A DNA stretch of 64,000 nt from Candidatus Kapaibacterium sp. (GTDB lineage Bacteria > Bacteroidota > Ignavibacteria > Kapaibacteriales > UBA2268). This document shows, piece after piece, positions 17,756-25,035 of the stretch. Under the pieces are notes generated by a model. It searched no databases, had not been told where the DNA came from, and saw only the letters and a list, made by a program, of their open reading frames with translations. How positions within the stretch are numbered: the first letter of the stretch is position 1; each line of letters opens with the position of its first letter. The stretch is taken from NCBI GenBank assembly GCA_026390695.1, contig JAPLFL010000031.1, forward strand, positions 47,862-111,861, given 5' to 3'. Position numbers and translations under genes: made by a program.

Positions 17756-18008
17756 CGAAAGCGTAACAGACCCTTACAAAAGCGTAACAGACCCTTACGA
17801 AAGCGTAACAGACCCTTACAAAAGCGTAACAGACCCTTACAAAAGCGTAACAGACCCTTACAAAAGCGTAACAGACCCCTACAAAAGCGTAACAGACCCC
17901 TACAAAAATGTTACTAATGCTTGTGAAAGCGTAAAAACTGTAAAAATCAACAAAAATTTATCAAAGAACGTTTTTAATGTAAAATGCAAAATTGTTTATA
18001 ACTCATAA
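17756..18008 (+). repeat. 21-bp tandem array, right arm, open as VTDPYKS heptads
   Basis: Seven nearly identical 21-bp units, GCGTAACAGACCCTTACAAA plus A, begin at 17761, 17782, 17803, 17824, 17845, 17866 and 17887. Diverged units follow at 17908 and 17929. In one plus-strand frame they encode VTDPYKS repeats, and the frame stays open to TAA at 18006-18008 through a basic tail (NLSKNVFNVKCKIV). The frame has no ATG and is closed by TAA at 17727-17729. It is not a CRISPR array, since there are no unique spacers. Confidence 0.9.
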
Positions 18009-18018
18009 TTCATAGCTA

Positions 18019-18798
18019 TCACTCAATCTTTTTCCCAGCCCTCAATCCATTATATTTATTGTCCTGCAAAGCTGGTGATGAACCGGATTGAGGCTTTTCT
18101 TTTATCAGATATGATGAGTTGGAATTATTGTTGTCATATTTTATAATATTCACTGTATCGGTAGCTAAAACAAGACGACCGGAGCCTTTTTCTAAGTTTT
18201 TTGCGGTGAACTGTGAACTATCACCATAAGCCCAGGTGTAAGGAGTTCCGGTATAATTTGAATCCTCTTTAAATGCAAGGACTTTGGTATTATTATAAAA
18301 ACGATAATAACCGATGGTTCCCTGAGTTTTTGGTGCAACAACGCAGTAGCAACGATTTTCATCAATCAAACCAACATTTACATCAAACATTAATCCGTAT
18401 TTGGTATTATTAATTATCACTGGCTCGAAAAACCATTCAGCATTAGAATCATTACCAATTATATTATCTATCTCAAATTCGTATCTGCCTGCCGGCTTTT
18501 TAATTGTATCGAATGAGCCGGACATATAATCACCGACCGGATTCCCCTGAGAAGAAGAATCAAAAGCCGTGACCCAGTCGATTACAATAAAAGTAGAATC
18601 GGTGTATTTGTATTCAATCGAACTCCGCGGCTGAACTATCAGAAGCGATTTCCCATTTTTTTCAATCGTTATTGAATTATCTAATTTATTAGTAAATTTC
18701 AGAATTTTTTCGCTATTTGCCGGATTATTTGAATTTGAACACGAAATTACTGCAAAAACAGCTATTACTGCGAATATCCACAAACTTGATCTAAACAT
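18019..18798 (-). CDS. Hypothetical lipoprotein
   Basis: A 259-residue predicted lipoprotein. It has a hydrophobic signal segment (SSLWIFAVIAVFAVISC) with the lipobox cysteine at about residue 20, followed by an Asn/Ser linker. The rest is rich in beta strands and aromatic residues (for example PQSGSSPALQDNKYNGLRAG at the end), with no motif I recognise. It should be anchored in a membrane facing the periplasm or the cell surface. The neighbouring genes are fragments, so context gives no function. Confidence 0.7.
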   Translation of the reverse strand: MFRSSLWIFAVIAVFAVISCSNSNNPANSEKILKFTNKLDNSITIEKNGKSLLIVQPRSSIEYKYTDSTFIVIDWVTAFDSSSQGNPVGDYMSGSFDTIKKPAGRYEFEIDNIIGNDSNAEWFFEPVIINNTKYGLMFDVNVGLIDENRCYCVVAPKTQGTIGYYRFYNNTKVLAFKEDSNYTGTPYTWAYGDSSQFTAKNLEKGSGRLVLATDTVNIIKYDNNNSNSSYLIKEKPQSGSSPALQDNKYNGLRAGKKIE

Positions 18799-18850
18799 AT
18801 TGAATCCAATTCTAAATTAAAACATGTTCTACAAAATTAGCAAAAAATTA

Positions 18851-19262
18851 TCAATTATCAATTAAAAATTTCTCTATTTCAGTTGGATTTGTCGGATCTG
18901 TGAGATTTATAGGATTTTTAATTTTGAATTGTTTGTTCTTTTTGAGTTTTACTGATTTAACTGATAAATCACCAACAGAGTTATTAATGAGTTCGACAGT
19001 TGTATCTTTTTCGATAAAAATTTCATTTTTGCCAAATTCATAGCTATCAGAGAAAGCTAAATTGGTATATAGTTCTTTCACTTCGGTTTGTGCTGAAGCG
19101 GTGCAGCCGCTGGAGTCAAGGATTTGAAGAATATAAGTGCCGGGAACGAAAATTTGCAGGAATTTTGTAGTGTCATTGGCTGAGGTGTTTGGGCCGTTCC
19201 ACTGATATTTTACAGTTATGTTGCTGGAAAGAGCTGTAAGTTGTGTGCAGCTGCCCTGGCAG
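18851..19262 (-). pseudogene. Truncated T9SS/PKD-type surface protein gene, C-terminal fragment
   Basis: About 137 codons remain. They encode one Ig/PKD-like repeat, with VKYQWNGPNTSANDTTKF, then GTYILQILDSSGCTASAQTE, and a strand-rich tail ending in a Thr/Pro/Asn segment. The pattern is that of gliding-motility or SprB-like adhesins of Bacteroidota. The reading frame continues upstream to 19489, but there it is only the antisense of a restriction-enzyme fragment. The gene therefore lost its 5' part, including signal peptide and start, at a junction near 19240-19262. Confidence 0.65.
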
Positions 19263-19588
19263 AGGGCAAGGATTTTGATAAAAAAACCGGCAAGCGCAAA
19301 AAGGATGGCATATATTACACTCCCGAATACATCACAAAGTATATAGTTGAGAACGCTGTAGGTGGTTGGTTGGAAGATCGGAAGAAGGAATTGGTAATTA
19401 ATCTTCCCAATCTTAGCAATGAGGATCAAAATTCCATCCGCCGAAACAAAAAGAATGAATTGGTTTATAATGATAACGTCAAATTGCATTTGGAATATTG
19501 GGAAAATTATAAAAAAATACTAATGTCGATTAAGATATTTTACAAAATCGTAGTCTATATTCAATTAAATTGCAAGAAGAAACACTGA
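19241..19588 (+). pseudogene. Type IIG restriction-modification enzyme, internal fragment
   Basis: The plus-strand frame encodes GKDFDKKTGKRKKDGIYYTP, then EYITKYIVENAVGGWLEDRK. This is the segment that precedes the methyltransferase core in Eco57I/type IIG single-chain restriction-modification enzymes. It continues with a lysine-rich stretch to YWENYKKILMSIKI and then leaves homology. The expected SAM-binding motif I (DPACGSGAF type) should come next and is missing. Both ends are therefore broken, and no working enzyme can be made. A matching C-terminal piece lies at 19654-20091 and an N-terminal piece of the same type at 57434-57646. Confidence 0.7.
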
Positions 19589-19653
19589 GTTATTTTAATA
19601 TTTTATCAATTTTAAATTCAAAACTGATTCAATATTATTATAAAATAAGATAA

Positions 19654-20091
19654 AAATCAGATACAAATATATTTCCAAAGATAAGAATAGCTCAGGTTAA
19701 AGAACTTCCCATTCCAAATATCTCCCCCGAAGCCCAGCTTCCCTTCATCGCACTTGCGGATATAATGCTTGAAAAGAATAAAGAGCTTCAGGAGATTCGG
19801 AATAAGTTCTTAAACTTTGTAAAATCGAAATTCAGTATCGAAAAACCCTCCACCAAGCTCCAGAATTGGTACGAACTAAGCTATAAAGACTTCCTTTCGG
19901 AGCTTTCCAAAGCCAAAGTAAAGATAGATTTAGAGGAACAAATGGCATGGCAATCCCTTTTTTAGAAAAATGCAGCCACCACCAAGGAAATTCAGTACAT
20001 GATAAACCCAACCGATAAGAAAATAGATAAAATGCTCTATGAATTAAATAAATTAACAAAAGAAGAGATAAGGATTGTGATGGGGGTGTGA
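19654..20091 (+). pseudogene. Type IIG restriction-modification enzyme, C-terminal specificity fragment with internal stop
   Basis: The frame begins KSDTNIFPKIRIAQVKELPI and continues with LPFIALADIMLEKNKELQEI and STKLQNWYELSYKDFLSEL. This is the TaqI-like specificity C-terminus of single-chain restriction-modification enzymes. A TAG at 19963-19965 interrupts it, and the family-like sequence resumes in frame (TTKEIQYMINPTDKKIDK) to the TGA at 20089-20091. The methyltransferase core that should join it to 19241-19503 is deleted. A second copy of its last 25 codons lies at 20792-20866, beyond the toxin-antitoxin pair. Confidence 0.7.
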
Positions 20092-20180
20092 TGGTATTGC
20101 AAGCATATACATTTAATAAAATAATTTTTAGATTAGTTCGTTATAATTGAAAAATTTTTAAAATCAAAGATAAAAGCGAA

Positions 20181-20423
20181 ATGAGAACAAAACGTACCTT
20201 TACCAGCACAATCTCTACTGAACTGATCTCTTTGCTTGATGATTATTCAAAAAAACTGAATATGCCAAAAAATCATCTTATTAGTATAGCTATAGGGAAA
20301 TATATGAATGAGCTCAAGAAACAGGACTATATACAATCTTTTCAGAAAGCTAAGGATGATTCGGAAATGAAAACTCTCAGTGAAGAAGGATATGAAGATT
20401 TTTTAGAGATAATAAATAAATGA
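20181..20423 (+). CDS. Ribbon-helix-helix antitoxin of a MazEF-type pair
   Basis: An 80-residue protein with an N-terminal ribbon-helix-helix DNA-binding fold. A strand RTKRTFTSTISTELISLLDD leads to helices containing KLNMPKNHLISIAIGKYM. The acidic C-terminal tail (LSEEGYEDFLEI) would wrap the toxin. Its stop overlaps the toxin start by four bases (ATGA), a classic sign of a coupled pair. Antitoxins of this type bind the toxin and repress their own promoter, which should lie in the AT-rich 20092-20180. Confidence 0.85.
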   Translation: MRTKRTFTSTISTELISLLDDYSKKLNMPKNHLISIAIGKYMNELKKQDYIQSFQKAKDDSEMKTLSEEGYEDFLEIINK

Positions 20424-20752
20424 AACAAAAAGATATTTTTTTAGCTAATTTGAATCCTTCAAAAGGTTCTGAACAGCAAGGTATTAGACCGGTTGTTATT
20501 ATAAGCGGCAATGCAATGAATGATAATTTAGAAGTATGTATTGCATGCCCTTTAAGTTCGGTGATTAAAGGATATGCCGGTTGTGTCTATTTGAAAAAAG
20601 ATGATCAAAATAATTTGAATAATGATTCTGAGGTTATATGCTTTCAAATCAGGATAATCAGTAATGATAGATTAATAAGTAGAATGGGCGAAATAAGCGA
20701 TTTTCAACTAAATGAAATTAAGAAAAAATTATTTGAAGTTCTTACTTTTTAA
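20420..20752 (+). CDS. MazF/PemK-family endoribonuclease toxin
   Basis: A 110-residue protein with the PemK/MazF fold. It starts KQKDIFLANLNPSKGSEQQG, with the strand-loop that carries the active-site region, then IRPVVIISGNAMN and IACPLSSVIKGYAGCVYL. The end has IRIISNDRLISRMGEIS, where the conserved Arg and Ser/Thr of the family lie. Such toxins cut mRNA at short sequence motifs. It is coupled to the antitoxin by a four-base overlap. The pair is inserted between two copies of the restriction-enzyme tail, suggesting that it arrived by a duplication or mobile-element event. Confidence 0.88.
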   Translation: MKQKDIFLANLNPSKGSEQQGIRPVVIISGNAMNDNLEVCIACPLSSVIKGYAGCVYLKKDDQNNLNNDSEVICFQIRIISNDRLISRMGEISDFQLNEIKKKLFEVLTF

Positions 20753-20791
20753 AAGATAATCTAAAAGAACGTTTATATTTTGTAAATTGTA

Positions 20792-20866
20792 AATAGAATA
20801 GATAAAATGGTCTATGAATTATATAAATTAACAGAAGAAGAAATTAGGATTGTTGAAAATGTCTGA
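20792..20866 (+). pseudogene. Second copy of the type IIG enzyme tail
   Basis: Twenty-five codons, from NRIDKMVYELYKLTEEEIRI to a TGA, nearly repeat the end of the fragment at 19654-20091 (KKIDKMLYELNKLTKEEIRI). The two tails bracket the toxin-antitoxin genes. The TGA here belongs to the palindromic element that starts at 20863. Confidence 0.7.
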
Positions 20867-20967
20867 ACTGGGATTTATAGGATTTGTGGGATTTTGGGAT
20901 TAGGAATTGATGATTTATCCCATAATCCCAAAAATCACTGTGCATATACCCTTCATTCCCAGTTCAG
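20863..20967. repeat. Palindromic element with CTGAACTGGGA ends
   Basis: An 11-bp perfect inverted repeat, CTGAACTGGGA at 20863-20873 and its complement at 20957-20967, bounds a stretch of TGGGATT-type words on one arm and AATCCCA-type words on the other. The whole can fold into one long hairpin. The TGA within each end is the stop codon of an adjacent ORF: the restriction-enzyme tail on the left (20864-20866) and the YgbA-like gene on the right (minus strand, 20964-20966). It may act as a bidirectional terminator. Confidence 0.8.
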
Positions 20968-21296
20968 CCTAATTTATTATCCACAATATGCATCAACGCA
21001 AGATATGGATGATATTTTATCATTCTCGGGCCAGAGAAGCGCATTATTTCACGAATTCGCTCACGTTCGGATTTTCGGTAACAGTGGACAGTGCAGTTAA
21101 TACATGTGGGCTTTTCTTGCCCGAAAGGACATTTCTCAAGCCGGTTATTTGCATATTCTGCAAGTTCGGAACACGATTTGCACAGATTATTTTTTGTATT
21201 ATGATTTATTCGGCAGTAAAGATCAATCATTTTTAAAATCGTCTTTCTTTCGCGACCGATCCGGCTCTTTCGATAAAAATCAAGAAATTTTATCAC
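20964..21296 (-). CDS. YgbA-like nitrous-oxide/NO-stimulated promoter family protein
   Basis: A small cysteine-rich protein of the YgbA family, whose genes are induced by nitrosative stress in enteric bacteria. The core motifs are clear: KTILKMIDLYCRINH, NLCKSCSELAEYANNRLEKC, PFGQEKPTCINCTVHCY and IREIMRFSGPRMIKYHP. The many cysteines could bind a metal or an Fe-S cluster. I use GTG 21296, preceded by AAGG at nine bases, which overlaps the end of the ABC exporter gene by 17 bases. An ATG at 21344 would extend it by 16 residues with a weaker site. Coupling to the exporter gene is likely. The stop codon is provided by the palindromic element. Confidence 0.82.
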   Translation of the reverse strand: MIKFLDFYRKSRIGRERKTILKMIDLYCRINHNTKNNLCKSCSELAEYANNRLEKCPFGQEKPTCINCTVHCYRKSERERIREIMRFSGPRMIKYHPYLALMHIVDNKLG

Positions 21297-23154
21297 TAAT
21301 CGCCGCCTTAAACTGGATATCACAAAGCCTTTTGTAAACACCATTAATCTCTATTAATTGTTTATGCGATCCTCTCTCAATCAATTCCCCTTGGTCAAAA
21401 ACAAGAATTTCATCACAATCAACAATTGTTGATAAACGATGGGCAACAATTATCGCGGTTCGGTTTCTCAGTGTGTGATTAATAGCTTCCTGCACTATTC
21501 TTTCAGATTCAACATCCAGCGACGAGGTTGCTTCATCAAAAACCAAAATTTCAGGATCGCGCACAACAGCTCGTGCAATCGAAATTCTTTGTTTTTCGCC
21601 ACCGGATAATAAAGCTCCCCTATCACCGATATAAGTTTGAAATCGTTGAGGCATTTTGTTAATAAAATCAAAAGCATTCGCGATTTTTGCGGAATTTAAT
21701 ATCATGTCATCCCGAATATCCTCAGAGCCAAAAGTAATATTATTGCTGAGTGAATCATTGAACAGCACGCTCTCCTGAGATACTATACCAAAAAGATTTC
21801 GGTACGATTCAGTATCAAGTTCTTTGAGATTTATACCATCAATTGTGATTTCACCCTGAACTGGATCATAAAACCGAATCAATAAATCGAGCATCGTGGA
21901 CTTCCCGCTCCCACTTGCACCGACCAGAGCGATTTTCTTTCCTTTGCTAATTTTGAAATTAACATTTTTCAAAACCTGATGTTCTTTATCATAAGAAAAA
22001 GTTAACCCTTTAACTTCAATTTCATGATCGAATTTTTCAATTTTTTTATCACCGTTGACTATTACCGATTCTGTATCAAGTACTGTGAAAATTCGTTCGG
22101 AAGCCACCATACCGCGCTGCAATTGCGAGAAATTATGCAATGTAGTAGTAATCGGGCTCATAATTGCAAAAAGAGAAAACAAGAATGTCATCAGGTCACC
22201 ACTTTTCATAGTCCCACTGATAACCTGACTGCCACCCACATAAAGAACCACACTCAAAGCGCAGATAGCCAATATTTCATTTGAAGAAGGAATAAGTGCG
22301 ATTATCTTTTGGTATTTAATTGAAGACCGGACATAATAAGCCGTATCTTTTTTAAATTTATTATTAACCATTTTTTGAGCATTATAAGCTCTTATCACAC
22401 GTATTCCTGATAGCGATTCCTGCAAAGTTGTGGTAAAATCAGCCATAGCAGCCTGCATACGGGTAGCGTATCTCCTTAGATATGCCATCCCGTATTTTAC
22501 AATAACCAAACTGATAATACTCGTACTGAATGAAATTAAAGATAAAAGCGGAGATAGCGAAATCAATAATGCTAAGAACAATAGCATCTGAACCGACTCG
22601 CGGATAATTCCCGTTATCGGGCTTACCGTTGTAGCATTAAGGATACCGACATCATTAGTAACAATTGAAATAATATTGCCCTGTTTGCTTTTCGAGAAAT
22701 ATTCAACTGGCAATGCCTGCAATTTTTCAAATAATTTATCACGAACATGCTTGATAAAACTTTCCTCGAAGAGCAAAGTAGCAATACTGCTCCAGTATTT
22801 AAAAATATTCTTAATGATAAAAATAAAAATAACGAATAATCCCAGACGAATTAAATGAGCATTTCTATCAGGCCCGGATATTATTATTGAACTGATGAAG
22901 CCAAAAAAATGCTCTTTCAAACCTTCTAAAAAACCAACTGATTGATTAGTAGCTCTTTCTGTAGAAACCGGATCCGGGAAAATAATCTGAAAAACAATTT
23001 TGATAATTGCAATCGAAATCACACTCAGCACCGAAAAAACAATGTTCAAAACTATTGATAAAGAATAGAGTCCTTTGAATTTTTTTACAATAGGAATGAT
23101 TCTTTTAGCTATTTCTTTTATTGTATATAATTTCTGAGTTTGGTTCTGTTGCAT
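21280..23154 (-). CDS. MsbA-type ABC exporter (membrane + ATPase in one chain)
   Basis: A 624-residue half-transporter that should work as a homodimer in the inner membrane. Residues about 1-350 hold six membrane segments, with the typical EYFSKSKQGNIISIVTNDV and TTTLQESLSGIRVIRAYNAQ. The ATPase domain follows, with Walker A ALVGASGSGKSTMLDLL, signature LLSGGEKQRISIARAVV, Walker B ILVFDEATSSLD and the H-loop IIVAHRLSTI. This architecture is shared by MsbA and by peptide or drug exporters, so lipid A flipping is possible but not proven. The YgbA-like gene overlaps its 3' end, and a TlpA-like thioredoxin gene lies upstream on the same strand. Confidence 0.93.
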   Translation of the reverse strand: MQQNQTQKLYTIKEIAKRIIPIVKKFKGLYSLSIVLNIVFSVLSVISIAIIKIVFQIIFPDPVSTERATNQSVGFLEGLKEHFFGFISSIIISGPDRNAHLIRLGLFVIFIFIIKNIFKYWSSIATLLFEESFIKHVRDKLFEKLQALPVEYFSKSKQGNIISIVTNDVGILNATTVSPITGIIRESVQMLLFLALLISLSPLLSLISFSTSIISLVIVKYGMAYLRRYATRMQAAMADFTTTLQESLSGIRVIRAYNAQKMVNNKFKKDTAYYVRSSIKYQKIIALIPSSNEILAICALSVVLYVGGSQVISGTMKSGDLMTFLFSLFAIMSPITTTLHNFSQLQRGMVASERIFTVLDTESVIVNGDKKIEKFDHEIEVKGLTFSYDKEHQVLKNVNFKISKGKKIALVGASGSGKSTMLDLLIRFYDPVQGEITIDGINLKELDTESYRNLFGIVSQESVLFNDSLSNNITFGSEDIRDDMILNSAKIANAFDFINKMPQRFQTYIGDRGALLSGGEKQRISIARAVVRDPEILVFDEATSSLDVESERIVQEAINHTLRNRTAIIVAHRLSTIVDCDEILVFDQGELIERGSHKQLIEINGVYKRLCDIQFKAAISDKIS

Positions 23155-23222
23155 ATTTGATTAAAAGTCAATGCTCAACTTACTTTGTGGTCAGCCACAG
23201 CAGCGCTAATTTCTACAAAAAT

Positions 23223-23723
23223 TTACTTAGTTAGTTTCTTAATTTCTTTATACAATTCATTTTCATCACCGGGAGCATAGCCGACGTGCTGCCAGACAAT
23301 CTCGCCTTTGCCATTGACTAAATAAGTATGAGGCGGATGATTTGAATTCATTGCACGGTGAAAATCGCTATTTTCATCAACATATACTTCAAATGCCCAT
23401 TTCCGGCTTTTTACATAACCCGGAACACGTCTTGAATTGCGAGCATCATCAATAGAAATAGCAATAACTTTTACCCCTGTTTCTTTCTGCCATTTAGCAT
23501 AAACCTCACTCAGTGCGTTAAGTTCCTGAACGCAAGGATGGCACCATGTTGCCCAAAAACTAATCACGTAAGGTTTACCATTATTATTAAAAGTTTTAGT
23601 ATCGACCATTCCACCATTCATATTCTTAACTTTAATGGATGGAATAGTTTTTTGTGCATATAAATTAATGAAAAATAAAGATATAATCAATCCTAACGCA
23701 AAAATAAAATGTACTTTTTTCAT
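23223..23723 (-). CDS. TlpA/ResA-like periplasmic thioredoxin
   Basis: A thioredoxin-fold protein exported by a signal peptide (MKKVHFIFALGLIISLFFIN). The active site is WATWCHPCVQEL, with Cys-X2-Cys at about residues 61-64. The family's VISFWATWC strand and the cis-Pro region HPPHTYLVN are both present. Such proteins reduce periplasmic disulfides, often for cytochrome maturation; the extra segment VKVIAISIDDARNS is TlpA-like. I place the start at ATG 23723 rather than 23765, because the fourteen extra residues would precede a normal signal peptide. It lies about 70 bases upstream of the ABC exporter and may be cotranscribed with it. Confidence 0.88.
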   Translation of the reverse strand: MKKVHFIFALGLIISLFFINLYAQKTIPSIKVKNMNGGMVDTKTFNNNGKPYVISFWATWCHPCVQELNALSEVYAKWQKETGVKVIAISIDDARNSRRVPGYVKSRKWAFEVYVDENSDFHRAMNSNHPPHTYLVNGKGEIVWQHVGYAPGDENELYKEIKKLTK

Positions 23724-23848
23724 TGAATAAACCCATATATTAGATAAAAAAATTATTAATTTCAAAAAACATTATAAAATCTAAAATATATAAACGAAAT
23801 TAGCGTCCTTATATTTGATTTTTTAAATTTATTAAATATGGTGATCCA

Positions 23849-24577
23849 ATGAAAAAATACTTAAATATTTCAATGACACTGCTTTTTGCAACAATCCTTA
23901 CGTCCTCGGCATTGTTCAGTGGCAGCTTTAAATTACTTGATCCTCAGGTAAATTTTTTCAAAGCACCCGATGAATTTCAGGTAGAATCATTTGCTCATCT
24001 CCAGAATTTGACAAACGCTGAAATTGAATTGGGTTATAGATTATATGCAGACGCCATCACCGATGGTCATGAGATTTCAGTCTGTTTTGCCGGTCTCTGC
24101 TATACTCCACCAACGTCTTTCCCATGGGAATCTCCGACAAGCATGAAAATCGCTGCCAAAGGTATAACCGGTGATATTCAGTACGAAGCAAAATTATATC
24201 CTAATGAAGCTATTGGGACTTCAAAATTCAGGGCAAGATTTTACCTTTTAAAAGATTCGACAGACTTCCAGGAATATCCGATGAATTTTTATATTGGTAC
24301 TACCGGTGTTTTAGACAATGATATTCCGCAAAACAACATACATGTTACAACATCCATGGCAGGCGATCAGATAAATATTAATTTGGAAAAAATCAGTTTG
24401 AAAGTCAATGATTATATTGCAATTTATAATATAAATGGTGAAAAAGTACGCTCATTGCCAGTTTCACCTGGTGTAACCCAGACAATATATGGGTCGGGAT
24501 CTTTGCCAAACGGAATATATTTTATTAAGTTGGATAATCTCAATACTAAGCCACAGATGCTGGTTTTGAATAAATAA
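23849..24577 (+). CDS. Secreted protein with T9SS C-terminal sorting domain
   Basis: A 242-residue secreted protein. It has a signal peptide (ISMTLLFATILTSSALF) and a strand-rich body containing two cysteines in SVCFAGLCYTPP. The last 75 residues match the T9SS type A sorting domain, with IAIYNINGEKVRSLPVSPG, then GSLPNGIYFIKLDN and a short basic end. It should cross the outer membrane through the type IX machinery and be attached to the surface or released. The body is not recognised. It is transcribed divergently from the thioredoxin gene. Confidence 0.8.
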   Translation: MKKYLNISMTLLFATILTSSALFSGSFKLLDPQVNFFKAPDEFQVESFAHLQNLTNAEIELGYRLYADAITDGHEISVCFAGLCYTPPTSFPWESPTSMKIAAKGITGDIQYEAKLYPNEAIGTSKFRARFYLLKDSTDFQEYPMNFYIGTTGVLDNDIPQNNIHVTTSMAGDQININLEKISLKVNDYIAIYNINGEKVRSLPVSPGVTQTIYGSGSLPNGIYFIKLDNLNTKPQMLVLNK

Positions 24578-24617
24578 TTTTATTAATGCAGAATGCAAAA
24601 TGGAAGAAATGGGGAAT

Positions 24618-24739
24618 GAGCTGTCTCAAAAGCCTCATTTTTGTCATTCCTGCGAATGCAGGAATCCCCTAAAGTGGCACTGGAAGGAGATTCCTGCATT
24701 CGCAGGAATGACAAAAAATTGCAGTTTTCACATAGTCTC
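24618..24739. repeat. MITE-like palindromic element, copy 1
   Basis: About 122 bases with outer inverted ends (GTTTTCACATAGTCTC on the right and a diverged complement on the left). The inner palindrome TTGTCATTCCTGCGAATGCA...CGCAGGAATGACAA is nearly perfect. A second copy of almost the same length lies at 46709-46831, and shorter related pieces are at 48146-48178 and 54886-54958. No ORF is inside, so any movement would need a transposase supplied elsewhere. It lies in the 458-base space between two T9SS cargo genes; the rest of that space (24740-25035) shows nothing else I recognise. Confidence 0.8.
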
Positions 24740-25035
24740 GCATGCAGGAATCCCCTTCAATAAAAGCATTGTCATTTGAGTGAAGGAATGCAAAATTTAA
24801 AAATGCAGAATGTTTTTTTATCATTCTGCATTTTGTTTTTTGATCTCTATTAAAATTCTACTATCACAATATTTATCAATTACTTAGACAAATTTTCAAT
24901 TTCATTTCCTCTATGTGTACCCATTTTGACTCCTTTCGTTGATGCAATTTAACTTTTTTCACACTCTAACTTTTTGTTCCGTTTTCTTGGGTACATTACA
25001 TTATCTTACATACAAACTCTATAAACTTATTAACC

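Noticed and set aside
17761..17928. CRISPR array
   Set aside because: The 21-bp units are directly adjacent with no unique spacers, and no cas genes are present.
18851..19489. A single 212-residue membrane/PKD protein on the minus strand
   Set aside because: Its first 75 residues are only the antisense of the restriction-enzyme fragment at 19241-19503; only the C-terminal part is protein-like.
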